From NCBI GenBank assembly GCA_002914805.1, contig JXTB01000163.1:57930-121929 (forward strand): a stretch of DNA of 64,000 nucleotides, read 5' to 3'. Position 1 is the stretch's first letter; each line of letters starts with the position of its first letter. Under the pieces are notes generated by a model. It ran no database searches. It was not told where the DNA came from and was given only the letters and a program-made list of their open reading frames with translations. Below, piece by piece: positions 25,973-38,227 of this stretch. The stretch comes from Parasponia andersonii. Its lineage: Eukaryota > Streptophyta > Magnoliopsida > Rosales > Cannabaceae. Made by a program: the position numbers and the translations under genes.

Positions 25973-27681
25973 TGTAAAACCTCTTTATTTTTCCTAAGGG
26001 TGTTTTGGTCTTTTAACTATTTTTTTTAAAAAAAGAATAATAATTAAATTAAATTAAAAATACGAAATTGGGTTAATTTGAAAGAATTTTTGAAAATGTG
26101 GACCAAACAACACTTTTGAGAACTAATTGACAAAACTTGGAGGTCCATTTATTGATAGACACGTGGCCTATAGCCCATTTCCCATCAGCTCTCTCTCTCC
26201 TCCCGATTTTCTTTCTCAAAAATCTGGCCAAAAAAACGTTGATTTTTCGGCATTCTCTGACGAAGCCGTTCCTGCCACCGTTGAGCCAAGCCATTGATCG
26301 GTGTTGATAGTCCGTCACCGGACGGACTTACTGCCACTGATTGCAGCGCCCTCCGATGTCGCCATTGTAGGAAAAAGCCAAAAAACACCATGGCTTTTAA
26401 GGCTCACCGGCTCCAATTCTGGCATTCTTTCACCGAGAAACTCATTGGGTTCAACTGGTCTCGTCACGATCTTTCATGTCGTATATATATCTTGATTCAA
26501 TATTGCCCAGATTGAATTTTGCTATTTTTGTTAATTTTGAGCTACTTTAGTTTTATATTTAAATTTTTCAATCCGACCATTAGATCATAAATAAACCTCA
26601 TATTTGTGATGTACTCATGAAAATAAGAATTTTGATATATATATATATATATATATATTGACTATATTTTGTAATGGGTATGAAAATCTAAATCTAACGA
26701 CTTAGATTGCCTTGATTTGTATGTCATAGGCCCGGGCTCAGCCCAAGCCCAAATCGGTCAAATTATATGTCTAACCTAATGTTTTTGGGTACTCTGAATT
26801 TAGTGATGAAGTCCGTTTCACGATTTGAAGCTCAAATTGAAAATCGAGTTTTCAAACCTACCGATCAAAAGGTTTGAAAACGATTCCCGACCCTCCAAAC
26901 GACACCCAAACGATATCAAAATACTAAATTTTCTCCATAGCCCCGTAATGCTGTTTAGACACTCAATTGAGGTAGGGATTTGATTACTTGATTTTTAATT
27001 AGTTTAATTTTATTTTTCACATATTTTTGATAAATATAGAATTTCGTAAAATTATTTATAAAAATGCGATTTATATCTGTTCTGACCTAATTTGAGATAT
27101 AAACTGCCAAGGAAGCACGTCATATTGGTTGGTGTATCATATATATACTATTTGAATCAGTTTTTGCAGAAAATTGGATTTGTAGGTTTTGATCAAAAAT
27201 GATTGTTATAATGCCGAAATTTTTAGAAAATTCCAAATGACTTGAGAACTCAGTTTTGAAGACTAAAAGTGGTTTGATTAAAGAAAACTGCGTTGTTACT
27301 TTGAGGTTTTGTGGAAATAATGCATATCCTTATTCTATCACTCATATAGCATTTACATGTATTCATATACTTGTCTAGCCATTAGACTTACGATGTCCCA
27401 CGTTAAGTGATCAGACTTATGGTGTCTCTTTAGGTAGCTCCAACTCACGAGTGATCCACTAGGACACTTCGTAAATCATGATTGCATATATAGTTATATG
27501 TTAGCTTGAATATATATGTACTGGTTTTGATAGATGTTTTACAATAGTTTAGAATATTTAAACTATTGGACTATGATTTTTACTTGAGTTTTGTGAACTG
27601 TTTTGAATGGAATACTAACCATGCAAGACCTTTAACATAAGTATATTTTCTTATATATAAAAATTTGTAATCAATTTTTTA
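25973..27681 (+). repeat. LARD-family LTR, truncated at its 3' end
   Basis: Starts TGTAAAACCTC. It shares with 23719-25375 the segments around 26500-26650, 26700-26960 and 27360-27640. It continues about 35 bases further, to TTTTTTACTGG (27681), before similarity stops. GC-rich block at about 26170-26450. Confidence 0.65.
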
Positions 27682-27914
27682 CTGGACATTTAAGTGCCCA
27701 TCCCCTACCTCCTCCCATATACCCTGCAAATATCGCTTTGCTTAATTCCCACAAATAAATGCTAACTTAGCTAGCTAGCTGAGCATCTTTTCACAACCTC
27801 TGATTTCCCTTCCTTCCAAAATAAAACATATATTTCCTCAACTATTATAAACAGAAAATTGGGTATTTTTTTTTTGAAGCCCCCTACATATGTATATATA
27901 TATATATATATTTT

Positions 27915-28140
27915 CAGTCTAAAAAGTTTTTTTTTACTTATTAATATGTATTGTTTTAGCCATTGGATCATATTCTAACGATTACCATAATTTGAGTAGT
28001 TAGAAAAAAAATAAATACACATTGTTTAATGTTTTTCTCTCTCCACAGTTTATAGCAAAAAGACATGTGTAACCAATTTTAATTAGTAAAACAATAACTA
28101 TAGATAGATAAAAAAACAAATACTTATTGAATTGGTGCCC
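27915..28140 (+). mobile_element. Palindromic MITE, copy 2 (diverged)
   Basis: The right end is ATTGGTGCCC followed by (TA)n, as in copy 1. The interior GCCATTGGATCATATTCTAACG corresponds to the GATCACC motif of other copies. The left end is poorly preserved. Confidence 0.55.
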
Positions 28141-28170
28141 TATATATATATATATATATATATATTTTTN

Positions 28171-28641
28171 TTGGAATTTCATCCCGTGAACCTCTCCCAC
28201 AGTTCGTACACACCATTAAACATAGACCGAATAATAATTGAAAAATGGGAAAATCAAATATAAGTCCAAGCATCATCATCATCTACAACAACAAGTTAAA
28301 TCCCAAAATGGCATACATAAGTTTACAGACAAAATTGAAAGTAGTAATCTTAGTTCAATGCTAATACAAAACCCCAAACAGTCCAAACACCACAACAGTA
28401 GACTTCTAGTATTACTAAGAAATGAACTACAGTCAAGATGGCCTTTTACTCCTCCTGATTACAAAGATCACACTGAACACCACCTGAGGAAGGGAAGAAG
28501 GGGGGGTGAGCATACAATGCCCAGTAGGAAAATAGTTACCTCGAAGAAAAACAGTTCAGTGATAGAAAACTCCTGCATGGTTAGTTCAAATCCAAAACAT
28601 ACATACACATATATATATATATATATAATCCAAACCGGGAG

Positions 28642-28672
<31 letters not shown>

Positions 28673-29991
28673 GTGTAATCAAAACCATCAATCCATATGC
28701 ACATGATACAAATCAACCCATACCCATGAGCTCTCATCCTCTCATTTGTGGAAACCCAGGATGATGGCACTAAGTATGCCTAACAGCCTGCCTGACACCT
28801 AAGCCCATACCCAGAGCGGACACCCGTGTGTCACCTACCAAACCTAAAGGAGCAACCAAATTACCTACTTTTGCCAAATAGGGAGGTAATCAGAAGAACA
28901 AACCACATGCGAGTTTACGGACTTTCACCGACAGTGGGGCATGTAGCACCACACTGTAGACCCACGATGCTAACACGGTGCTCATGTATGATCCTATGAC
29001 GCGTGCAATCCAGAACTGAAGTGTAAAAACTACTGTACTCTGGTTTTTCAGTAAAACATGTATAATAGGATTTTATAGAAAAACAGGCAGCATAACGGCC
29101 CTATTTTTTATATACCCAAAATAACTTACACCCAACAAATTCTCAAAGCAGTACAGTATAGATCGTACAACCAGATTCCATCACATATAATTCAAATCAT
29201 TAAAAATACACTTGTTTTTATATGCTACAGAAAATAAGTTTTAACTCAAAAACGGTATAAAACGAAGGTAACTAAACCCCGACCTCACCGGAATAGCGAT
29301 ACCATGCTATTGAGTCCTCAAGGTATCGTTGACGATCACCCGGAGGTCGGGAACCAATTCCAAGCCCTCGATCGCCCTCCTGCGAAAAGTCAACTTCTCA
29401 CCAAAGCTTCAATTTCACAAACGGACCTCTTCACTAAATTCCTAGCACCCAAAATAGCTAGGTTAAACATATAATTTGTCCAATTCTGGTCAGGGCTCAC
29501 ACCGGACTGGTGGCATGCAAAACGAGACAAAATCTCGATCGTCTGATCTTGATTTTCGTGCCGATTACCAAACAACACAATATATATATCAAACTTCTCC
29601 ATTTTCCAAGTATATTCCAAAAATGCAGTCAAAAACACAATCCAACGACCGGATCAAAAACTACAACCATAAACTCGAAATGCCCAAAATGGCAACTTTC
29701 AATCCAGACAAAATGGAATTGAGATATATATACATTGATGATCCTTGAGACGAGACGAATCCAACGGGACCGGTTTGAGGTCGAATGGATGCCGGAATCT
29801 TCACCGGTGATGAAAAAACCGATACGGCTCTAACGGCTTCAATGGAGGTTTTCTGGCGAACCAGACGATGGCAGCGGCTGGCGAGCGGCGGCGGAGCTTT
29901 GGCATGGCACGGCGATCCTTTGCCGGTCGGTGGAGTAGGTGGACAGTGGCCAGAGTGCTCCCTGCGGCGGTCGGGTGTCGGCGGCTGAAAA

Positions 29992-30040
<49 letters not shown>

Positions 30041-30279
30041 GGGCGAGAAGAGAGAGAGAGAAGTGAGTGAACAGGCCACGTGGCCTGTTTTGAATGGACT
30101 GTGTAATTTTTCAAAAATTACCCATAAGTCCCAAAATTTCAAATCTCTATCAATCTAGTCCCCCAAAATTTGTAATTTAGTCCCTCTGCACAAAATTTTT
30201 GCAAATTAATTCCCACAATATTATATCCGGAGAATTGGTAAAATGTCCAAATTACCCTCCCAAAATCCGGGTTTTTATA
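28171..30279 (-). repeat. LARD-family LTR, 5' part lost
   Basis: From about 28440 to 30279 it follows the reference LTR 6100-7856: the AATACCTAC..TGCCAAATAGGGAGG segment, the GTTGACGATCACCCGGAGG segment, and the GC-rich block at 29750-29990. The end at 30279 reads TATAAAAACCC on the minus strand in place of TGTAAAAACCC. An (AG)n microsatellite lies at about 29995-30035. The other terminus (GTCACGACC) is missing, and an ambiguous base (28170) marks the join with the MITE-flanking (TA)n. Confidence 0.65.
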
Positions 30280-31444
30280 TTATTAGTATTAATTCCATGT
30301 AGTAGCACCAAATCAGAGATCAAATAAGTTGTTTTCTTTTAGTTAGTACTGCTCGAATTAGTATAGTGGTGGCCGGCGAGGGAAGTATGTAAAATATTGC
30401 CACATAAACATAATTAACAACTATGTATTTAAGCTAGCTCTTAATGTCATTAAAATGGGAACAAACACTTCTATTACTATCCTCATCCACAGTAAAAACA
30501 TACAATATACAATTCAGTTTCCCATGTATATTATTCACAAATTTATCTCCAATACTTCCATATGGATATATATATATATATATATATTCACGTATGCATC
30601 TTAATTAAACTTAGCTTATGAATCTAACAGTACTATAGCTACTCTATATTCGAATATATTTTTGGGTGCATGTACTTTAATTAGATATCGGCAGTACATA
30701 GTGTGGTCCAGTATCTAAAAGATGAACCTTGTGCAGTGGCTCTGAATTCAATATAGCTAGTTAGATGAATGCAACTGCACCAAATACATGACTCCAAGAA
30801 CAGTCATCAAGTTTCTGCCTTTCGTTTTGAATTTTTCTTATAAGGTTAGCTAGCTCCACTGCTGATCAGCTATATATATGTGTACACACACATGTACATA
30901 TATATTTACATATATGTGTGTGTGTGCGTGTGTGTGTGTGTAACAGATGATATGATTTTACTTAAAAACATTAAGGCAGGAAGTCAGTGTATATGAAGAG
31001 AAAACATGAAGAAGAAGAAAAAGCCTTTTAATTAATTAATGTGAATTTAAAGTAATGCATATTATATGTATTCATATATTTGAATAAATTAACAGCAACA
31101 TAGAAGATAATCAAGTAAGAAACAGAGAACACTTTCAACATGCCAGTAGTAATGGTAGTGAGGGGACCACAAAATCATATCCCTTCCAAAACCTATCCAT
31201 CGGGACTCGAGGAGTTGCTTGCTAACACTGGATCCAAAGCTAGTTATATGCATATTATACATGATACAGACATATATATTTGAAGTCTGTCATACCTCTA
31301 TTATGACTAATTGAATTCGCTGATCCAAGATGTACCCGTAGTTTAGTCCAATATTAAATTCCTCCTAGCTAGGCTGCTAGACAAAATATTTAAAGTGCGG
31401 AACAAGCACATACAAGAAATTATTGACCTCAAAAGCTTCCCATA
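30280..31444. other. Intergenic, no gene seen
   Basis: AT-rich, with (TA)n at about 30566-30588 and a compound (TA)/(TG)n microsatellite at about 30870-30942. No supported coding sequence. Confidence 0.55.
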
Positions 31445-32278
31445 TATGGATACCGTTCCTAAATCACATAACACGTGGACGATTACGTAGCAGAAGAGGT
31501 CACGAGTAGTGCATGTCATCCGTCACGTATCCAGAGTGACCATTTAAAAACCACGTAAGTTACACGTAATACCGTATAGGCCCGTGGGCTGTCAGGGGCC
31601 AGGGCCAAATCTATTCCAGACCCTAGACCAGTTCGGCCCAGCTCATTTCCTACCTCGATGGCTGGGGGTCAGGAGGCTCGAGGGTCTTCTGCCAGAAAAC
31701 CCCTGAACGGTAGCGCGCTATTCCAGATCCAGACAAGATATTTAATGCGATCCTGAGTAGGTGCACGAATTAGGTAAACCGTCCTGACAAAACAGCGGTT
31801 TATCAAAGTCTCGCCCCTGATAGGCTCGAGCCATAGGGGACAGCGGAAACTAGGCCACGACGATGCAGAGAGAATCACAGTAATCATGGCCCGTGATCTC
31901 TAGAGTAAGTCCTGATGAGAAAAGGTACTCGGTCCTGGGATTGAGAACCATGAGGTTTACAGTTCTAGGACTATATATATGAACCATACATCTCCGAAAA
32001 AGAAAGAGGCATGTACGCATACAAAAGAAATATTTAAAAGTTTATGAGCAAGAGACAAAGATATATTCATACAGAAAAAAACTAAATCTTTGCTACCCTA
32101 AATCAAAGATAAACAACTGACTTAAGCATCGAAGAGTCTTTGCAGGTGGCCTCCCCCGCCTCTCTGACCCTGCCTAAAGTCAAAAGCACTTTGGGATTGC
32201 AAGGATACGTGGATAGTTGGAAGATACAACATCAGCAGTTCAGAGATACGTGGACAGCTGGTGAAAACCACTCCAACA
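31445..32278 (+). repeat. 5' LTR of Tat copy 1
   Basis: About 834 bp. Ends CCACTCCAACA just before the primer site. It aligns with 37254-38053 and with 54058-54898. The start is uncertain: alignment to the other Tat copy gives 31445 (TATGG for TGTGG), while the candidate duplication GATAC would put it at 31454. Confidence 0.8.
31973..31980 (+). promoter_or_regulatory. LTR TATA box, Tat copy 1
   Basis: TATATATA preceded by a decayed inverted repeat that is nearly perfect in Tat copy 2. Likely core promoter of the element. Confidence 0.5.
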
Positions 32279-32281
32279 GTT

Positions 32282-32292
32282 TGGCGCCGTTT
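32282..32292 (+). promoter_or_regulatory. Primer-binding site, probably tRNA-Asp
   Basis: TGGCGCCGTTT lies three bases after the LTR. Its first ten bases complement the 3' end of plant tRNA-Asp as I recall it (…GGCGCCA). Confidence 0.6.
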
Positions 32293-32378
32293 GTGGAAAA
32301 CATTTTGTGTGCGAGAGAAAGAGTAGGAGTCTCACGATCATGCTCTCCCCAAACAAAAAGGCCATACAACATCGGAAG

Positions 32379-33600
32379 ATGGCACCCTCAAGAGTGACAA
32401 CCAGGAGCACATATCCCGATGCCGAAGTAAGCTCCCGGGAAGCACAACTGGGTCTGGAGCAAAAGCTAGACCAGATATTCGCCGCCCTAGCAAAAGCAAA
32501 CCGGAAGGCAGAGATTGCCCACAAGACCATCCTAGGTTTAAAAGATGAAGTCGTAGAAGTGCGCAGAGATAACGCTTGCCTCGAAGGGCTGCTGGCAAGC
32601 GAAGCCAGGAGCGAGCAAAGGGAAGACTTTGACGAAGAGGTCCAACAAGAGTCTGAGGGCCAATAGCTGAGGGAAGTTCCTACCCCATCCAGATAGCGGA
32701 TGCAGGGGGAGCGACAAAGCCAGACGAGGCCTTTTAAAGCCAGAGCGGCGGTGGACAGAAGACACCAAGAAAGCCCGGAAGGTGTGCTTCCCAACTGGTA
32801 GCAAGAAATAATGGCGGAGCTGAGTAAGAGGCTCGGGGCCCATCACAGCCAGACCCCCGATGATCTAGCAGAGCAAACTATGCGAGGGATCAATCGGACG
32901 GCCTTCGCCGACTAGATCCAGATGGAGCCCAAGCCGAGAGACTTCACAACCCCGACCTTCAGGCCGTTCGAGGGGAAAATTGACCCCGTCGATCACATAT
33001 ACCATTTTCAGCAGAAGATGGCCTTGGAAACCAAGGACGAGACTGTGACCTGCAAAGTCTTCTCCACAACCTTGGCAGGACTGGCCTTATTATGGTTCAG
33101 ACAACTCCCAGAGAAATCCATAAACAGGTTCAAAGATTTCTGCAAACTTTTCTTAAAGTAGTACGCAGGTGCCCGGAGGCAGCAGAAAACCATACGAGAC
33201 CTTGACCAGTTGGAACAAACTGCGAATGAATCTCTAAGAGAATACCTGTCGCATTTCCTAGAGGAGATGTCCTTAGTGCATAACATCGACTTAGTCCAAG
33301 CCACAGGCTCGTTCGTCAAGGGCCTGTAGCCAGGATCGATGCTATCAGACCATCTGCTTTTGAACCTTACGTACGATATGACGAACATCCAGGCATAGTC
33401 GGAAGGGGTATTCAGGGTACTGGAAAGCCGCCAGAAAATGCCAAAGGCATCCGCCGTGATAACAACAGCGTCAGCATAAACCCCGGCCCCACAATGGGTA
33501 AAGAGGCCCGCGCCATACCAAGGGCCGACTCCGAAACAGGAAGCCCCCACCCAAGGCGGTCAAGAAGGCGGCAAGAGGAGGAAGGCGTCTCATGACCCAC
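32379..33600 (+). pseudogene. Gag of Tat copy 1 (broken)
   Basis: From the ATG at 32379 there is a charged, coiled-coil-like N-terminal segment (E/K/R/L-rich) to the stop at 32664-32666. The capsid-type retrotransposon gag domain then follows (about 32922-33420; motifs FRPFEG, DPVDHI, FSTTL, WFRQLP). In-frame stops include TAG at 32914-32916, 33159-33161 and 33328-33330, plus one near 33396. At 33159 the second Tat copy has CAG (55722). The frame shifts between gag (to about 33480) and the following protease region. Gag would form the virus-like particle. This copy cannot produce a complete one. Confidence 0.8.
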
Positions 33601-33700
33601 TGCTAAAATACGAGCCCAATACGATGATCGACGTGATCTACCTCCAAAACAGGGACTGGGGCATTTTCAAAGACTCCCCAAGTCCGGCGTTCCTGAGCAC

Positions 33701-34450
33701 ATGAAAAATAGGAACAGGTACTGTCAATTTCACAAGGATTACGGGCATGACACCATCAACTGCCACAGCCTTTACGCGCAGGTTATGATGGCGATCCATG
33801 CCGATAAGTTGAAGCAGTACATGAAGACCAGCGGAATCCAGCCACAGGAAGACGCCACCAGGCCCGAAAAAGGCAAGCAGACCCAGGCCTCCGGATTAGG
33901 AGAGCAGGCCCTGAGGATAGTCCCGACCATCGTGGGCAGACCAGAGCCAACCCAGGATCAGGAGGAGAAGGAAAAATGCCTCAAAAAGACCGAAGAAAGG
34001 GTGAAGCGCCTGAGGGGGATGGGCCATTCCGTCAACCATTTGATGATGGGAGAAAGTTGCGCCTTTGCCGCCCCTATCGGCTTCACCCAACAAGATTTGA
34101 CTACGGTATGCCTACCTCACGACAACCCCTTAATGATTAAGCAGCAGATCGACTCTGCATTGATCGAAAGGGTCCTGATCGATGGTAGGAGCAACGTCGA
34201 TGTCCTGTTCCTCAGTACGTTCGAGAGTATGGGCCTGAATCAAAACGCACTCAGGCCGATCTGTCAGCCGCTGTTCACTTTCGACAGTGCTAAGATCAGC
34301 CCCTTAGGCGTTGTGACCCTGAAGGTCTGTACTGCGGAGAAAAGCTTGGACGTGGACTTCGTCGTTATCGACTGCCAGTCCTCCTTCAACGTCATCATGG
34401 GGAGAGGATGGATCCACGCCATGCATGGGGTCACCTCCACCCTCCACTAG
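33701..34450 (+). pseudogene. Zinc-knuckle-like segment and aspartic protease of Tat copy 1
   Basis: Opens after the gag frameshift. YCQFHKDYGHDTINC near 33719-33763 looks like a C-x2-H...H-x4-C nucleocapsid knuckle. The aspartic protease follows, with ERVLIDGRSNVDVLF near 34168-34212. The second copy keeps DGGSNVD there, so the usual Gly after D-G has become Arg, a change expected to weaken the active-site loop. The frame ends at TAG 34448-34450, a stop that also occurs at the same place in Tat copy 2. Confidence 0.75.
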
Positions 34451-34612
34451 GTCTTAAGATGTCTATCAAGGGATAGTACCTATACAATAGACATCAAGGG
34501 AGACCAAGCCTCTGCGAGGAAATGTTTTTCAACTGCCCTGAGGGGAGCCGATGCGAGCGCGAGCGCCTCGACAGGGAACAGATAGCAATCAAAGGACCGC
34601 CTACTAGCATAC

Positions 34613-36060
34613 ATGAAGCGGATCGAAGAGGAGTATGACGGGCCAGAATCTACGATCGAGGAGCTAGTACCAATCCCTTTGAAAGAGGCAGAACTAGTGA
34701 AGGTAGTCTTAATCGGGGCCCTGTTGCTCGAGGAGGAAAAGAACGAGATGTTGGGGTTCCTGAGACAGAACGAAGACATCTTCGCGTGGTCCCACAACGA
34801 CATGCCTAGGATAGACTCCGCGTACTCCTGCCACCAGCTTAACATAGACCCCAATTCCCCTTCGGTCAGGCAAAGACCCCAAAGGTTTGCGCCAGAGAAA
34901 AACAGGGCGATCAACAAGGAGGTAGAGACACTACTGGAGAACGGCCTAATCATGGAATGCATATACCCGTGCTGGGTCTCCAACCCGGTGGGGGTGAAGA
35001 AGAAAAACGGCGACAATCATACTTGCATAGACTTCACCAACTTGAATAAGGCCTGCCCAAATGATAGCTTCCTCCTGCCAAGGATCGACCAAATGGTAGA
35101 CGCAATGGCGGGATTCGACAGGATAAGCTTCTTGGATGTCTACTCTGGATACAACCAGATCCCCCTGTACGAGGAAGACCAGATCCACACGGCATTTATT
35201 ACGGAGCGAGGTCTGTACTGTAACAGATGCATGCCATTTGGTTTGAAGAATGCGGGGGCAACCTACCAGAGGCTCATAAACAAAATATTCGCCGGGTTGC
35301 TAGGGAAGACTATGGAAGTCTACATCGACGACATGGTCGTAAAGAGCAGAGAAGCTTCGGACCATCTGGGACATCTAGACGAATGTTTCCAGACTCTGAG
35401 GCAATATCAGATGCGTCTGAACCCCAAGAAATGCGCATTCGAGGTGTCCTCCAGCTAATTCCTGGGGCACATCATGAGCAGAAGGGGTATTGAGGCCAAC
35501 CCGACCCAGTTGTCCTCAATCGCAAATGTGCAGAGACCCTCGACTATTCGGGAGGTCCAGCGCTTAGCCGGGAAGATAGGCGCTCTCAGCTAGTTCATCT
35601 CCAAGATGTCTGACCGATACAAACCTTTCTTCCAGTGCCTAAAGAGAAGCTCCACTGTCGCCTAGGGGGAGAAGCAGGACAAAGCACTGACAGATCTCAA
35701 GCTGTACTTAAGTCGTCCTTTTATCCTGGCTTTCCCAGCAGAGGGGGAGCGCCTATACGCTTATTTAGCAGTGTCCGAAGTAGCGATCAGCACCGTACTA
35801 TTCGTCGAGGAAGACAGCAAGCAGAAGCCGGTGTTTTATACAAGCGGCATGCTCCTAGATGTCGAGACGCGATATAGTATGGCAGAGAAACTAGTCCTCG
35901 CTCTAGTCAATGCTAAGAAGAGACTTAGGCAATACTTTAACGCACACTCGGTCACCGTATATACAGATTTCCCCATCCGACAAATCTTGGCCAAATCGGA
36001 CCTATCGGGATGACTAACCAAGTGGGCCATTGAACTAGGGATATACGACATCGAGTATCG
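34613..36060 (+). pseudogene. Reverse transcriptase and first RNase H of Tat copy 1
   Basis: RT runs from about 34740. KKKNGD, CIDFTNLNKACP, FLDVYSGYNQI, MPFGLKNAGATYQ and the catalytic YIDDMVV (near 35320-35340) are all present in one frame up to a TAA at 35456. Past a stop at 35595 and TAG at 35663-35665 (shared with copy 2) lies the gypsy-type RNase H (about 35700-36015; AVSEVAIS..F, VFYTSGM, LVLALVNA). A TGA at 36011-36013 corresponds to CGA in copy 2. Confidence 0.85.
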
Positions 36061-36067
36061 GCCTCGA

Positions 36068-36679
36068 GTGGCGAAGAAAGGGCAAGTCATGGTGGATTTC
36101 CTAGTGGAAATCAAATCCTTCGGCGAGCTACACGACCCGCTTCAGACGTCTCAGGCTCACCTCCCTTCAGTCTGGACCCTCTATACCGACGGATCCACGA
36201 ATGCCTCGGGGTCAGGTATCGGGAAAGTCTTGCAAACCCCAACAGGACTCAGAGTAAAGAAAGCTTTGAGGCTCGATTTCCAGGTAACGAACAACGAGGC
36301 GGAGTATGAGGCACTACTACAAGGCCTTGAACTGGCTTTGCACTTTGGAATGGAGAGCATCACAGTAAAGACTGACTTGCAGTTGATTGTGGGTCAGGTC
36401 AAGGGAGACTTCGAAGTAAAAGAGCCGAGATTACACAGGTACTTCTCCAAGGTAATGGGGGCGAAAGCCCGCTTTAGCAGTTTCAATATCGAACATATTC
36501 CTAGGGAGATGAACCAGAAGGCCGACGAGCTAGCTAAGAGCGCGTCGATCGGGGAAACGACTGGACACGTAGAGATTCTCCTAGAGGGTGAGAACATGAA
36601 GGACCCTTCGAAGAACCCCGCACGCCATGTATTTGCAACCAGCTCTGCAGACGAGGGGTGGATGAAACCCATCACCTAG
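36068..36679 (+). pseudogene. Second (archaeal-type) RNase H of Tat copy 1
   Basis: About 203 residues open. LYTDGSTNASGSG gives the first catalytic Asp, NNEAEYEALLQGLELAL the Glu region, VKTDLQLIV the second Asp and NQKADELAKSAS the C-terminal Asp. This extra RNase H between the polymerase-linked RNase H and integrase is the accepted hallmark of plant Tat elements. The domain itself looks intact, apart from the TAG that ends it (36677-36679; CAG in copy 2). Confidence 0.85.
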
Positions 36680-36682
36680 TAT

Positions 36683-37253
36683 TTGGCGTTGGGAAACCTG
36701 CCTGCGGACTACCAAGAAGCAAGGTCGATCAGACTAAAGGCTGCCAGATACTCGATGGTGGGGGAGCGACTGTATAGGAGATCGACAATGGGACCGATGC
36801 TACGGTGTGTAGGTCCCGTTGAAGCGCAGAATCTGATAGAGGAAATCCACAAGGGAGCATGCGGCAACCACTCTAGCGAACGTAGCCTCACCCACAAGGC
36901 TCTGACGGCTGGATGCTTCTGGCCATACATGATGACCGAGGTGGCCCGATTTGTCAAGAAATGTGATAAGTGCTAGAGGTTCGCCCCCATGAAACGCTAA
37001 CCCATGGAGGAACTCCATTCAAACATAACTCCTTGGCCGTTTGCCAAATGGAGCCTGGACATCATCAGAGAGCTCCCCAGAAGTCCAAGGGGAAGAAGGT
37101 ACATCTTGCTGGCCATAAATTATTTCACCAAATAGGTAGAGGCTGAAGCTTACACGACCGTTAGTAAGGCAGACACAATTAACTTCATTTGGAAAAACAT
37201 AATCTGTCGATACGGGATTCCGAAAGAGATACACGCTGATTATGGCACACAAT
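36683..37253 (+). pseudogene. Integrase of Tat copy 1, truncated by deletion
   Basis: The zinc-binding part is visible as IHKGACGNH and CDKC (36845-36975), followed by TAG. The catalytic core starts at about 37047 with the D of LDIIREL. Stops occur at 37000 and 37132. The core breaks off at about 37253, just after the second acidic region (IHADYGTQF), so the third catalytic residue and the C terminus are gone. Confidence 0.8.
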
Positions 37254-38053
37254 TCCAAATCACGTACCACGTGGACGATTATGTGGCAGAACAGGTAATG
37301 AGGGGTGCACGTCATCCGTCACGTGTCCAGAGTGACCATTTAAAAGCCACGCGAGTTGTACTTGATACCGTATGGGCCCGTAGGTTGTCAAGGGCCAGGG
37401 CCAAATCCATTCCAGACCCTGGACGGGTTCGGCCCAGTTCATTTCCTACCTCGATGGCTGGGGGTCAGGAGGCTCAAGAGTCTACCACCAGAAGACCCCT
37501 AAATGGTAGCACGCTATTCCAGACCCAGACAGGACATTTAATGCGATGTAAACCGTCCTGACAGAACGGCGGTTTGTCAAAGTCTCGCCCCTGACAAGCT
37601 CGAGCCATAAGGGACGACGGAAACTAGGCCACGATGATGTAGGGAGAATCACGATAATCACGGCTCATGATCTCTGGAGTAAGTCCTGATGAGAAAAGGT
37701 ACTCGAACCTGGGATTGAGAACCATGAGGTTCACAGTTCTAGGACTATATATATGAGCCATACATCCCTGAAAAGGAAAGAGGCATGTACGCATATAAAA
37801 AGAAATATTTAAAAGTTTATGAGCAAAAGACAAAGATATATTCATACAGAGAAAAACTAAATCTTTGCTACCTTGAATCAAAGATAAACAACTGACTTAA
37901 GCATCGGAGAGTCTTTGCAAGTGGCCTCTCCCGCCTCTCTGACCCTGCCTGAAGTCAAAAGCACTTTGGGATAGCAAAGATACATGGACAGTTGGAAGAT
38001 ACAATATCAGCAGTTCAGAGACACGTGGACAGCTGGTAAAAACTGCTCCAACA
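37254..38053 (+). repeat. 3' LTR of Tat copy 1, 5' end lost
   Basis: Joins integrase at AAATCAC and continues as LTR from about position 15 of the repeat to CTGCTCCAACA. It lacks about 22 bases present in the 5' LTR after TTTAATGCGAT (37540). The (TA)-type TATA box is kept at about 37747-37754. Confidence 0.85.
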
Positions 38054-38227
38054 GATACATTTGAAATGTTGTTGTACAAAACCAAATTTGACCTGGTCCT
38101 CATTAACTTACATTCCTTCTGGTTTCATTGGTTGAGTCATTTGTTGCATCCGCTAGCATATTTTAAATATATATCAACGTATATAGATGTATAAGTATTT
38201 GGTCATTACTTATGTATATGAGTATGG

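Larger units (their letters stand above)
31445..38053 (+). mobile_element. Ty3/gypsy Tat-lineage LTR retrotransposon, internally deleted
   Basis: Order is LTR, PBS, gag, protease, RT, RNase H, second RNase H, integrase (cut short), LTR. The second RNase H domain between the usual RNase H and integrase is diagnostic of the Tat lineage. Integrase stops at about 37253, and the sequence joins the inside of the 3' LTR, so the integrase C terminus, all post-pol sequence, the polypurine tract and the LTR start are missing. GATAC flanks the 3' LTR end (38054-38058) and also occurs at 31449-31453, so it may be the target duplication. Many nonsense codons make it inactive. Confidence 0.88.

Noticed and set aside
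32240-36114. Minus-strand open frames across Tat copy 1
   Set aside because: They lie opposite gag and pol, whose protein motifs are on the plus strand, and have no domain of their own.
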